Notes: generated by a model from the sequence alone, not told the origin. A stretch of DNA of 64,000 nt from Alteribacter aurantiacus DSM 18675 (GCF_000429705.1 NZ_KE386943.1:200744-264743), one strand, 5' to 3'. Shown: positions 52,811 to 61,104, numbered from the stretch's first letter. A program made the numbers and translations.

Positions 52811-53470
52811 TTATTGGCGTTCCAACTTTTCAATGAGCTTATCGATTGCTGCTTCAATTTCAGTCAACGTTTGTTTATAATTTCCCTTATCTCCACCGAA
52901 CGGGTCGGCGATATCCATGGAAGGATACCCTTGTAACAATTCATCGATCGCTTCTTGATGGGGTTTAATCTCGGCTAGTAGCTCTTCTTCAAGCTCTTGT
53001 TGTTTCGTTACATCTTGACTTTCCAACATCTCGTCAACTTTGCTTTTGTTTTTTGAAATGAACGCTGCTCTCTTAATCTCAAGCTGAGCCGCTTCATGAT
53101 CGATCTTTTCTTTCTTTTCCCTCTGTTCTTTTGAATCGTGGGCGAATTCATTTAAGGTAAAGATATGATTGTGACTCTTATGGAACTGCTCCATAATTCT
53201 GCGCTTGTGCTCTTGCGTCATTGTCAAAATCACGTCTGCCCATTCCAAAAGCTCAGCGTCTAAACTGCTGGACTGATGAGTGTAATCAAATCCTCTATCT
53301 TCCAAGACGGCGCGGGATCCTTCAGAAATCGGCATTCCGTTCATGGCGTGAATGCCTGCCGAGCGGGCTTCGTATTCTGTTGAAAGAGGTTTTGTTTTCT
53401 CTAAAAACACCTTTTCGGCCAGCGGGCTACGGCACGTATTGCCTGTACAGACAAACAGTACTTTTTTCAT
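52811..53470 (-). CDS. ywlE: YwlE-type protein-arginine phosphatase with inserted helical segment
   Basis: A 219-residue low-molecular-weight phosphatase. P-loop C8-T-G-N-T12-C-R14-S; Thr12 corresponds to Thr11 that gives B. subtilis YwlE its preference for phosphoarginine over phosphotyrosine. The general acid Asp189 lies in DPFGG. Between FTLNEFA (about 104-110) and this motif there is an extra stretch of about 70 charged residues (Glu/Lys-rich, likely coiled coil). B. subtilis YwlE has 150 residues. ATG at 53470 with AGGAGG eleven bases upstream. It would counter McsB arginine phosphorylation. Confidence 0.85.
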   Translation of the reverse strand: MKKVLFVCTGNTCRSPLAEKVFLEKTKPLSTEYEARSAGIHAMNGMPISEGSRAVLEDRGFDYTHQSSSLDAELLEWADVILTMTQEHKRRIMEQFHKSHNHIFTLNEFAHDSKEQREKKEKIDHEAAQLEIKRAAFISKNKSKVDEMLESQDVTKQQELEEELLAEIKPHQEAIDELLQGYPSMDIADPFGGDKGNYKQTLTEIEAAIDKLIEKLERQ

Positions 53471-53613
53471 TGCTGCCACTTCCTCCTTATGAGTAATCAT
53501 TCATACATACTTCTATTGGTTACCGATTTGTCTCGTTTTCACACTTATATTTTACCACATCGGATCTTTGTAACCGGATACATGCACTCGAATTCAGAGA
53601 ATAGTCCTAGAAG

Positions 53614-53644
53614 CAAAAAAAGACAAGAGAGTACCCTCTCTCGC
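53614..53644 (-). terminator. Terminator of mntP
   Basis: GAGAG and CTCTC arms around GTACC, followed on the minus strand by TTGTCTTTTTTTG. Confidence 0.7.
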
Positions 53645-53649
53645 CACAT

Positions 53650-54192
53650 TCACGCAAACATAATCTTAATCCCGAAGCCGACTAAAATAAGACCGCCCAG
53701 CATTTCGCTGTATCCTCCGACCAGCCCCTGAATTTTTTTACCAAGCAAGAGCCCTCCCCAGGTAAGAACCGCACTCATGACCCCAAAGCACACAAGGGTC
53801 ACCATCGTTTTGGCACCAAGCATACCAAGACTAAGCCCCACCGAAAAGCTATCTATACTCACACCGATTGCAAATAAGATCAATCCCCATCCAACCGGTT
53901 GCAAAAAGCTTTTTGTATCCTTTGAGAAAGAGGAGTAAATCATTTGAAGACCCAATATAATCAGCACGATGGCACCGATCAAGTACGCAAACACGCCAAC
54001 GTACTGCGAAACCAACTTACCCAAAACCATCCCGAATAAGGGCATCGCCACATGAAACAGCCCTACCGTCGATCCGATAAAGCCGATTTGACGAAGTCTT
54101 AGACCAAGCATCCCCATCCCCACCGAGATCGAAAATGCATCCATACTTAGAGCAAAAGCCATTACTCCGATCGTTAATGCTTCTCCAATCAC
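53650..54192 (-). CDS. mntP: Putative manganese efflux pump MntP
   Basis: A 180-residue membrane protein with six helices in two repeats. MDAFSISVGMG and SIDSFSVGLSLG hold the conserved aspartates of the MntP/YebN family. Corresponds to B. subtilis ywlD. GTG start; the SD AAGGGGTG is in one arm of the hairpin at 54200-54240, which may limit initiation. Lies 60 bases after sua5. Confidence 0.93.
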   Translation of the reverse strand: MIGEALTIGVMAFALSMDAFSISVGMGMLGLRLRQIGFIGSTVGLFHVAMPLFGMVLGKLVSQYVGVFAYLIGAIVLIILGLQMIYSSFSKDTKSFLQPVGWGLILFAIGVSIDSFSVGLSLGMLGAKTMVTLVCFGVMSAVLTWGGLLLGKKIQGLVGGYSEMLGGLILVGFGIKIMFA

Positions 54193-54199
54193 AAAATCA

Positions 54200-54240
54200 C
54201 CCCTTGGACGTGCTACTCTACCGTATGCACGTCCAAGGGG
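54200..54240 (-). promoter_or_regulatory. Hairpin covering the mntP ribosome binding site
   Basis: CCCCTTGGACGTGC (54200-54213) and GCACGTCCAAGGGG (54227-54240) form a perfect 14-bp stem with a 13-base loop. On the minus strand the 3' arm ends AAGGGG, the SD of mntP. It may serve as sua5 terminator, translation control, or both. Confidence 0.7.
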
Positions 54241-54252
54241 TTTTATATCTTC

Positions 54253-55314
54253 TTATTCCTCTACAATCACTCGATTTCCAGCCGCTTTCCGAAGTCGATT
54301 CATAACCGCTTGTCCAAGTGACGCCTCTCCGACCGTTTGGGCAAAAATGACGTCGATTGACTCGCCCGAATCGAACCTTCGAAGGGCACCGTACAGCTCC
54401 CTTGCTACACTCTCGATCTGACCCGCTTCTCCACAAACTTCTGTTCGAACAGCCCCCGTAAACCTCTCATCCTTTTCTTTCGGAACGAGAATGCCAACAG
54501 TAAGCCCCTCTTCCACCGCTTGGTCGATTTGTTGTTGAAAAAAAGCGTCCGATCCGTGGACCAACGTCATCTCAGCTTTAGGTGCGTAGTGTGTATACTT
54601 CATCCCTGGTGAGCGGGGCGCTTCTTTTTCCTCCATTAAAGAAGGATCCACAGCCACTTCTCCAACGACCTCTTCTAACTGTTCTTTCGTAATGCCGCCC
54701 GGTCTCAAGATCATCGGCACTACCCCGGTACAATCAACGACCGTCGATTCAAGTCCTACTCCGGTGGATCCTCCATCCACAATCCCTGCAATTTTCCCAG
54801 ACAGGTCTTCTTCTACATGAGCTGCAGTGGTTGGGCTCGGTCGCCCTGACGTATTGGCACTAGGCGCAGCTATCGGACATCCTGACGCTTCAATGACAGC
54901 CAACGCCACAGGGTCGTCAGGTACTCGAATCCCAACCGTACTCAGCCCTGCCGTTACTTTTTTTGAAAGCGTCTCGTTATGTTCAAAAATTAAGGTGAGA
55001 GGCCCTGGCCAAAAGGCATCCATTAACCGCTCACTAACTTCTGTTGTTTGATTTACGTAGTCGAGGACGTCTTCACGCTTTGAAACATGAACAATCAACG
55101 GGTTATCAGACGGTCGACCTTTTGCATTAAAAATACGTTCTATAGCTATATCGGATTGGGCGTTTCCTCCAAGACCGTAAACGGTCTCCGTAGGGAAAGC
55201 CACTACTTCATTATGTTTTAAAAGTTGGGCTGCTTCTAGTATCTCAGGGGATTCCAAAAGGTTATCCACATTGTTTTCCACAGACCAAAAATTCGTCATT
55301 TGTTGTTCTTTCAT
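54253..55314 (-). CDS. sua5: Threonylcarbamoyl-AMP synthase Sua5/YwlC
   Basis: A 353-residue enzyme that makes threonylcarbamoyl-AMP for t6A37 modification of tRNA. An N-terminal YrdC domain (about residues 25-215) with VAFPTETVYGLGGNA and KGRPSDNPLIVHV, and a C-terminal Sua5 domain (about 225-350). ATG at 55314 with AGGAGG eight bases upstream; the frame continues to 55479. B. subtilis YwlC has 346 residues. Confidence 0.95.
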   Translation of the reverse strand: MKEQQMTNFWSVENNVDNLLESPEILEAAQLLKHNEVVAFPTETVYGLGGNAQSDIAIERIFNAKGRPSDNPLIVHVSKREDVLDYVNQTTEVSERLMDAFWPGPLTLIFEHNETLSKKVTAGLSTVGIRVPDDPVALAVIEASGCPIAAPSANTSGRPSPTTAAHVEEDLSGKIAGIVDGGSTGVGLESTVVDCTGVVPMILRPGGITKEQLEEVVGEVAVDPSLMEEKEAPRSPGMKYTHYAPKAEMTLVHGSDAFFQQQIDQAVEEGLTVGILVPKEKDERFTGAVRTEVCGEAGQIESVARELYGALRRFDSGESIDVIFAQTVGEASLGQAVMNRLRKAAGNRVIVEE

Positions 55315-55452
55315 CAGGCGTTCCTCCTTGCTGTTGTCTATTGTGCCCATGTTCCGTACGATTGTCAATTGCGCTCCTAAGTACATATAAAGACAGACTG
55401 TTCGCATCCGCGCCTTTGAGTAGTCATGTGCGTTCATTTGAAACGATGTCTG

Positions 55453-55568
55453 ATTAACGGCTTTTGGGAAAGGATTCACGTGTTGGTAACTTGGATTTAC
55501 GACTTCTGATTCCTCATTTACAGGTTACTCCTTTCAATTAACGGCTTCGCTCTCCTATTTACGGGTTA
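55453..55568. repeat. 21-bp phased array, TTAACGG family
   Basis: Six cores; the core cytosine is at 55458, 55479, 55500, 55521, 55542 and 55562 (steps 21, 21, 21, 21, 20). Cores include TTAACGGCTT, TTCACGTGTT, TTTACGACTT, TTTACAGGTT, TTAACGGCTT, TTTACGGGTT. Lies between sua5 and the GNAT gene. Confidence 0.88.
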
Positions 55569-55634
55569 AGAATAACCTCTACCAAACCTCCAACTATTCA
55601 TGTATAAAAGCTATACTCTCTCCTAAAACAGCGA

Positions 55635-55682
55635 AAAAACAAAGAGTTATCCACACATGACGGTGGATAACTCTTTGTTTTT
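55635..55682. terminator. Terminator of the GNAT gene with DnaA-box arms
   Basis: AAACAAAGAGTTATCCAC and GTGGATAACTCTTTGTTT form an 18-bp stem with T runs on both strands. The arms contain TTATCCACA (55647-55655) and its reverse. Confidence 0.88.
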
Positions 55683-55719
55683 GTGAATAACTTGTGGGTA
55701 AGCTCGTTATTTACTCACA
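55647..55719. promoter_or_regulatory. DnaA boxes between sua5 (ywlC) and the GNAT gene
   Basis: Perfect boxes at 55647-55655 (TTATCCACA, plus) and 55682-55690 (TGTGAATAA, minus). One-mismatch boxes at 55662-55670, 55694-55702 and 55711-55719; two more one-mismatch sites lie at 56197 and 56208, on the other side of the GNAT gene. Confidence 0.5.
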
Positions 55720-56153
55720 GATAGGCGAGCGTGCATCACTTTCGGGCTTCGACTGACGTTTTGTTTATAATGATAGGATTGCTTTACTTTCTTCGGAACT
55801 TGATTCGCTTCGATAAGGGAAAAACCCATTTGCTCAAGAAAGGCTTGTTGACCTGAGGTAAGAAGATACAAGCTTTTATATCCTTTTTTCTCCGCAAATG
55901 CTGTGGCTGTTTCTAGGAATTCGAGTAAAAAGACTGCCCCTACTTTCTCTGAATCGATTACGAGCGAGCGTAAAATGACGTCTTTTTTCCCGATTTCTGT
56001 GAGCCCGGCCGTGGCAACGAGCTCTGACTGTTCATTTTCAGCAACAAGGAATTCGGTCGGCTCTTGGTCGTACACTTGTTCAATGACGCCTGCTTTTGAT
56101 AGCAACCGTTGAAGTTGTAATGTATCTGCTTCCACCGCTTTTCGCACAATCAT
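55707..56153 (-). CDS. GNAT family N-acetyltransferase (YwlB-like)
   Basis: A 148-residue GNAT-fold acetyltransferase with the first strand MIVRKAVEAD, a beta bulge region FLVAENEQSELVATAGL, and LRSLVIDSEKVGAVFLLEFL corresponding to the acetyl-CoA site. ATG at 56153; a GTG two codons upstream (56159) has better spacing from AGGGTGG. Position between sua5 and spoIIR matches B. subtilis ywlB. The substrate is unknown. Confidence 0.85.
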   Translation of the reverse strand: MIVRKAVEADTLQLQRLLSKAGVIEQVYDQEPTEFLVAENEQSELVATAGLTEIGKKDVILRSLVIDSEKVGAVFLLEFLETATAFAEKKGYKSLYLLTSGQQAFLEQMGFSLIEANQVPKKVKQSYHYKQNVSRSPKVMHARLSVSK

Positions 56154-56159
56154 TCCCAC

Positions 56160-56555
56160 AATCGTCCACCCTTTCACCTGTCGTTTGTACACTCTATGTG
56201 GACAACCTGTGGATTATGATTGTGATGTGAACATAAAGCTAAGTGAATACAGGGGGTAGTCGGAGAAAAAGAACCGCCAAGTTCTCTTTGACTTGACGGT
56301 TCCAGACTACATCCACTTACTCTATATGTTTGGCAATTTTCGTATAGATTGTTGCTTTTTTATATTTTCTTCATCACTTAGAATTGTTATTGAAGCATAC
56401 GGGCCCTTCGCTTTCCGTGGCGGTGCTAGTAAGCCTCCTCGCGCTAAGCCCTGTGGGGTCTTGCATTGCCCCCACGGCCACAGGAGTCTTGGGCCCTTCT
56501 GCTTCAACTTTTCTTGTATAAAAGCAACAATACTTCCGAAAACAGCGATATGTTT
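56160..56555. other. Intergenic region between spoIIR and the GNAT gene
   Basis: It is mostly the inverted-repeat element at 56351-56528, with two DnaA-like sites near 56197-56216. The open frame across 56293-56802 is spurious. Confidence 0.6.
56351..56528. repeat. Inverted-repeat element, second copy
   Basis: Outer repeats GTTGCTTTT-TATA (56351) and TATA-AAAGCAAC (56528), inner repeats GAAGCATACGGGCCC (56392-56406) and GGGCCCTTCTGCTTC (56491-56505). The core holds CGCTTTCCGTGGCGG and CCACAGGAGTCTTGGG, like the element at 17659. Confidence 0.75.
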
Positions 56556-57170
56556 TTATCCAAAGATCCGCTCTTTTAATCCTCCGAAGAATTCTACGAA
56601 GAAGAATGTGACTTCTACTTCTTCTTCCTCTTGTTCTTCATTTTCGTCTACGGTTTCGGCTTGGGCAACGGCGTCTCCGTTGGCGAAGTCAAGGAAGCAG
56701 AGTGGTGGGAACAATACGCACCACCAGTTATCCCCTTTACCATCACCGATCGATACAAGAACCGCTTCATATTCTCCTGCCGGATACAAGAAGTTACCGT
56801 AAAGTTTTGTAGGGAACTGGACGTCTTCATAGCTTACGTTAAAGTGTTCGTTGCTTCCTGCGGCACGTAGTTCGTTCGCCACGATTTCTTCGAGCTGTGA
56901 AAGTCTTGATTCGATCGTAGAACGGGCTTCATCAAGGCTATCGATTTCCTCTACCCATTCTGTAATCTGAAGATTAATTGCATCACGAATGTTTCGTTTA
57001 ACCAATTGATCAAGAGGTGCATTGCTATTTGCAAGAATACGTAATCGAATGGACTCTTCCGGAATCGCATCCGGATCGTTTGCATAGGCTGGATTTACTT
57101 GTTGACCTTCCCAACTCATGATAAGAACCATAAAAGAAATAATTGTATAAATAAGTGCTCGTTTTTTCAT
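56556..57170 (-). CDS. spoIIR: Stage II sporulation protein SpoIIR
   Basis: A 204-residue protein secreted from the forespore that triggers SpoIIGA to cleave pro-SigE in the mother cell. Signal peptide (about residues 1-29), then IRLRILANSNAPLDQLVKRNIRDAI and the family block GEYEAVLVSIGDGKGDNWWCVLFPPLCFLD. An acidic linker follows. It normally needs a SigF promoter, which was not identified. Conserved position next to prmC. Confidence 0.94.
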   Translation of the reverse strand: MKKRALIYTIISFMVLIMSWEGQQVNPAYANDPDAIPEESIRLRILANSNAPLDQLVKRNIRDAINLQITEWVEEIDSLDEARSTIESRLSQLEEIVANELRAAGSNEHFNVSYEDVQFPTKLYGNFLYPAGEYEAVLVSIGDGKGDNWWCVLFPPLCFLDFANGDAVAQAETVDENEEQEEEEVEVTFFFVEFFGGLKERIFG

Positions 57171-57220
57171 TTTTCTGACACCTTCCCTTCACCAATCATT
57201 CTTGGCAGGGGTCAAAGAAA

Positions 57221-57269
57221 ATAAACAGCCAATCGCCCGACATGTTTTGACATGCCTTGCGATTGGCTT
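57221..57269 (-). terminator. Terminator of prfA-prmC
   Basis: AGCCAATCGC...CATG arms pair with CATG...GCGATTGGCT; TTTATTTTC follows on the minus strand. Confidence 0.88.
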
Positions 57270-57273
57270 TAGG

Positions 57274-58152
57274 TTATTTTCTAGCAAGCACGATTCGATC
57301 GTTACCGTTAATGTCTTTTAAGGTCTCAACTGTCTCGTACTGCACTTGTGATTGCTCCAATAGTGCTGGAACGGTTTTTCCTTGGTCGTATCCAATTTCA
57401 AAGGCAACGATGGCCGGCTGGTTTAGTACCAAAGGCAGTTGATTGGCTAAAGCCCTGTACAATACGAGGCCGTCTTCTCCTCCAAACAGAGCAAGTTCCG
57501 GATCAAAATCACGGACATTTCTGGCCAAATTGACCCGCTCTCCTTCGGGAATGTAAGGAGGATTGGAGACAACTACATCGACTTTCGTTCCATTTGTCAC
57601 AAGTGGTTCGAGAAGATCACCATGAACAAACGACACGTCTGCTTCCAGACGTTTAGCATTGGCTTCGGCCACACGTAGAGCGTCTTTTGAAATATCAACC
57701 GCTTGAACACGAGACTCAATGCCTCTTTTATCTAATTCTTTTTTCAACGTAATGGCAATAATGCCGCTCCCCGTTCCTACGTCGACGAGATCGAGGGGGT
57801 AAGACGCACCAAACGTCTTGTCCACTTGAGCCAAGACGGCTTCGATTAGCTCTTCGGTTTCAGGACGTGGGATAAGAACGTCTTTGGATACGTGGAACGT
57901 TCGTCCGTAGAATTCTTCAACGCCTGTAATGTGCTGAACCGGGACGCCTGTTGCAGCTGTTTTAATGTCTTCATCAAAACGGGCAACTGTTTCAGGATTT
58001 AGTTCTGTGCGCATTTCAGCAAGCCACCTGGCACGGCTCCAGCCTGTGTGGTGGCTGAGAAGAATCTCTGCGATACGCGTTTCTACTCCGTATTTTTCTA
58101 AAAAAGAAGAAGCCCGGTTCAGGGCTTCGTATACATTCACTCTAGAAGTCAT
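57274..58152 (-). CDS. prmC: Peptide chain release factor N5-glutamine methyltransferase
   Basis: A 292-residue SAM-dependent enzyme that methylates the glutamine of the GGQ motif of release factors. SAM site VDVGTGSGIIAITL and catalytic NPPYIPEGE. Lies three bases after prfA, its substrate gene; the SD GGGAGAG is inside the prfA end, so the two are coupled. Confidence 0.95.
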   Translation of the reverse strand: MTSRVNVYEALNRASSFLEKYGVETRIAEILLSHHTGWSRARWLAEMRTELNPETVARFDEDIKTAATGVPVQHITGVEEFYGRTFHVSKDVLIPRPETEELIEAVLAQVDKTFGASYPLDLVDVGTGSGIIAITLKKELDKRGIESRVQAVDISKDALRVAEANAKRLEADVSFVHGDLLEPLVTNGTKVDVVVSNPPYIPEGERVNLARNVRDFDPELALFGGEDGLVLYRALANQLPLVLNQPAIVAFEIGYDQGKTVPALLEQSQVQYETVETLKDINGNDRIVLARK

Positions 58153-58155
58153 TGC

Positions 58156-59226
58156 TTACTCTCCCGCTTCTTCCATCGCTCGTGACTGTTCTTCCACGAT
58201 AAGAGCGTCGATGATTTCATCTAGCTTCCCTTGAAGAATTTGGTCGAGCTTTTGAATAGTAAGACCGATACGGTGATCGGTTACACGGCTTTGCGGGAAG
58301 TTGTACGTACGAATACGCTCTGAGCGGTCACCGGTACCTACTGCAGATTTACGAGCATCGTCGTATTTCGCTTGTTCTTCTTTTTGAACTTTATCGTAAA
58401 TTCTGGCACGAAGAACTTTCATCGCTTTTTCTTTGTTCTTAATTTGGGATTTCTCATCCTGACACGACACAACGGTGTTCGTTGGTAGGTGTGTTAAACG
58501 AACGGCAGACATGGTCGTGTTAACGCTTTGTCCACCAGGTCCGCTGGATGTGAATGTATCCACACGAATATCTTTTTCGTGAATATCCACTTCTACTTCT
58601 TCCGCTTCAGGCATGACTGCCACGGTTGCTGTAGAAGTATGAATGCGTCCACCGGATTCTGTTGACGGTACACGTTGTACACGGTGAGCTCCGTTTTCAT
58701 ATTTCAATTTCGAGTAAGCGCCTTTTCCGTTAACCATAAAGATCACTTCTTTAAAGCCGCCAATACCCGTTTGGTTCATTTCAATGACTTCAGTCTTCCA
58801 TCCTTGATCCTCGGCGAAACGTGAATACATGCGGTACAAGTCACCGGCAAATAAAGCCGCCTCGTCACCACCGGCTGCTCCACGAACCTCAACAATAACG
58901 TTTTTGTCATCGTTCGGATCTTTCGGTAAAAGAAGGATACGAAGTCTTTCTTCCAATGGAGGAATTCTGTGGGACAATTCGTCCATCTCCATTTTAACCA
59001 TTTCGTACATTTCGTCATCGAGACTGTCATTCAACATCTCACGAGCATCGTCATACTGAGACTTCACTTCTTTGTATTCTCGGTATGTTTGTACTGTATC
59101 TTCAATATCGGATTGTTCTTTGGAATACTCCCGAAGCTTGTTTGTGTCACTAATCACATCCGGGTCCATAAGTAATTCGTTTAAGCGTTCATAACGCTCT
59201 TCAACCGCTTGCAGGCGTTCAAACAT
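58156..59226 (-). CDS. prfA: Peptide chain release factor 1
   Basis: A 356-residue release factor reading UAA and UAG. GGQ motif in FTSSGPGGQSVNTT and the decoding region of RF1. ATG at 59226 with GAGGTG six bases upstream gives the same length as B. subtilis PrfA (356); GTG three codons earlier is not preferred. Confidence 0.97.
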   Translation of the reverse strand: MFERLQAVEERYERLNELLMDPDVISDTNKLREYSKEQSDIEDTVQTYREYKEVKSQYDDAREMLNDSLDDEMYEMVKMEMDELSHRIPPLEERLRILLLPKDPNDDKNVIVEVRGAAGGDEAALFAGDLYRMYSRFAEDQGWKTEVIEMNQTGIGGFKEVIFMVNGKGAYSKLKYENGAHRVQRVPSTESGGRIHTSTATVAVMPEAEEVEVDIHEKDIRVDTFTSSGPGGQSVNTTMSAVRLTHLPTNTVVSCQDEKSQIKNKEKAMKVLRARIYDKVQKEEQAKYDDARKSAVGTGDRSERIRTYNFPQSRVTDHRIGLTIQKLDQILQGKLDEIIDALIVEEQSRAMEEAGE

Positions 59227-59350
59227 TCTCTTCACCTCATCTTCTGCATAACAGTGTTATTATAGTACAGCCTGCCTCTTCCGTCAAAGTGCATCGAACC
59301 CTTATTTTTGCTTTCTCTCCCTTTTGTCAAGGGAACAACCAACATTGTGC

Positions 59351-59363
59351 GGGGACTGTCCCC
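59351..59363. repeat. GGGGACTGTCCCC palindrome
   Basis: Short perfect palindrome of the GGGGTC/GGGGAC family, upstream of prfA. Confidence 0.5.
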
Positions 59364-59419
59364 TGAACTTTTTTGTTTTACTAGGGACGGTGTTGTTCCA
59401 AGAGTAGGTGCCATCCTGG

Positions 59420-59538
59420 TTTTACGGCTTGAGAAGGATGTTTACCGGATTGGGCGCCATTATTCTCCCTTTTCCTCGTCTCATTAACGGCTTAGATTTT
59501 TCTTTTCCCGGGTTACCTTACGTCATTAACGGGTTAGG
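59420..59538. repeat. 21-bp phased array, TTAACGG family
   Basis: Core cytosine positions 59425, 59446, 59467 (degenerate), 59488, 59509 and 59530; 21-bp steps. Cores: TTACGGCTT, TACCGGATT, TCTCCCTTT, TAACGGCTT, TCCCGGGTT, TAACGGGTT. Confidence 0.85.
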
Positions 59539-59616
59539 CAAAGATGCCTCGGCACCTCTCCTCTTAAATTCTGCGTTTTTTTTCGTCCATTTTGTGGGAT
59601 ATTGTAGGTAGTAGAT

Positions 59617-59647
59617 GGCACTGAAAAAGTTTAACTTTTTCAGTGCC
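59617..59647 (+). promoter_or_regulatory. 31-base perfect palindrome upstream of CoA-disulfide reductase
   Basis: GGCACTGAAAAAGTT - T - AACTTTTTCAGTGCC. It ends eight bases before the SD of the next gene. It is too tight for a normal terminator and has no T run, so it may be an operator. Confidence 0.5.
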
Positions 59648-59669
59648 AGTAGACAAGGAGGCGCTGACA

Positions 59670-61001
59670 ATGAAATATATCATTATTGGTGGTGATGCAG
59701 CGGGAATGAGTGCCGCTATGCAGATCATTAGAGCGGATGAGAGTGCTGATGTCACAACGCTTGAAATGGGTGGTATTTATTCTTACGCCCAATGTGGCCT
59801 GCCCTATTACATCGGCGGTCTAACAAAATCCAGCGACGACCTAATCGCAAGAAGTCGTGATACCTTTGACGAAGAGTTCGGTATTGACGCTCGGGTCTAT
59901 CATAAAGTGAAGGCGATTGATGGCGAAAAAAAAATCGTTTCCGGGGTGAACTTGAAAAACGGTCAATCTTTTGAGCTCTCCTATGATAAATGTCTTTTAG
60001 CCACAGGTGCGGCTCCTATTATCCCCCCTTTTGACGGTGCAGATTTGGAAGGAATACATACATTGAAGACCATTCCTGACGCTGAAGCCATTATTGAAGA
60101 TATGAATGAAAATGTATCGACTGTTACGATCATCGGTGGTGGCTATATCGGCCTTGAAGTAGCGGAGAACTTGGTGGAAAAAGGTAAAACCGTTCGGGTT
60201 ATCGATCAAGCTGAACGGCTTGGGTCTGCTTATGACAAAGAGATCAGTGAGCAAATTGAACAAGAAGCTAAGCGCCACGGCGTGGAGATCGTCACAAGTG
60301 AATCGGTCGATCGCTTTGAAGGAGAAGATCGCGTCCAATCGGTTGTAACCAATAAAGGTACCTACACAACAGACATGGTCATCGTAGCCATCGGAGTTAA
60401 ACCGAACACAAGTATGATTGACTCCAGTCATGTTCATGTAGCTGACAATGGCGCCATCGTGGTGAACGCCTATATGGAAACGAACGTGCCCGGGCTTTAC
60501 GCTGCCGGTGATTGTGCAACACAATATCATCGAATTAAACAAAAGAATGACTACCAACCTCTTGGAACCCACGCGAACAAACAAGGGCGCATTGCCGGTA
60601 TAAATATGAGCGGTGGATCGCAACCTTTCCAAGGGATTGTGGGAACATCAATTATGAAGTTCTTTGACCTCACCGTAGGAAAGACCGGACTTGGGGAAAA
60701 AGAAGCCGAAGATCTGGGCATTCCATGGGACAGCCTTTCTTTTGAAGGACACTCTCACGCGGGATACTATCCGGAAAATGAAGCGTTACTGTTAAAAATT
60801 CTTAGCCATAAAGAAACCGGGCACCTCCTCGGCTTAGAAGCTGTAGGGAAAACAGGTATCGATAAGCGAATTGATGTGGCTGCAACCGCTCTTTACCACA
60901 AGATGACTATGGCTGACATTGAAAACCTGGACCTAAGCTACGCCCCACCGTACAACGGCGTTTGGGATCCGATTCAGCAAGCGGCGAGAAGAATGAAATA
61001 A
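59670..61001 (+). CDS. CoA-disulfide reductase-type flavoprotein
   Basis: A 443-residue FAD/NAD(P)-dependent disulfide reductase. FAD site MKYIIIGGDAAGMSAAMQI, single redox Cys42 in SYAQCGLPYYIGG (as in CoA-disulfide reductase and NADH oxidase), second Rossmann motif TIIGGGYIGLEVAENL, FAD loop LYAAGDCA. ATG at 59670 with AAGGAGG eight bases upstream. Likely keeps CoA or low-molecular-weight thiols reduced; the exact substrate is not certain. Inserted between prfA and tdk compared with B. subtilis. Confidence 0.85.
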   Translation: MKYIIIGGDAAGMSAAMQIIRADESADVTTLEMGGIYSYAQCGLPYYIGGLTKSSDDLIARSRDTFDEEFGIDARVYHKVKAIDGEKKIVSGVNLKNGQSFELSYDKCLLATGAAPIIPPFDGADLEGIHTLKTIPDAEAIIEDMNENVSTVTIIGGGYIGLEVAENLVEKGKTVRVIDQAERLGSAYDKEISEQIEQEAKRHGVEIVTSESVDRFEGEDRVQSVVTNKGTYTTDMVIVAIGVKPNTSMIDSSHVHVADNGAIVVNAYMETNVPGLYAAGDCATQYHRIKQKNDYQPLGTHANKQGRIAGINMSGGSQPFQGIVGTSIMKFFDLTVGKTGLGEKEAEDLGIPWDSLSFEGHSHAGYYPENEALLLKILSHKETGHLLGLEAVGKTGIDKRIDVAATALYHKMTMADIENLDLSYAPPYNGVWDPIQQAARRMK

Positions 61002-61043
61002 GAACGTGTGTAAGTTGGCTGGTGTCCAACTCAATACAAAAAA

Positions 61044-61074
61044 CACACCTGTTGGCTGGCAGGTGTGCTTTTTG
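61044..61074 (+). terminator. Terminator of the CoA-disulfide reductase gene
   Basis: CACACCTG and CAGGTGTG arms, then CTTTTTGC. Confidence 0.85.
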
Positions 61075-61104
61075 CTTTATAGTAAATTAAGGGGGAGCTG
61101 ATTT

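Larger units (their letters stand above)
59227..59669. other. Divergent region between prfA and the CoA-disulfide reductase gene
   Basis: It contains a GGGGACTGTCCCC palindrome (59351-59363), a 21-bp array (59420-59538) and a 31-base palindrome (59617-59647). Promoters were not resolved. Confidence 0.6.

Noticed and set aside
54193..54252. Manganese yybP-ykoY riboswitch before mntP
   Set aside because: The gap between sua5 and mntP is only 60 bases and is filled by a simple hairpin.
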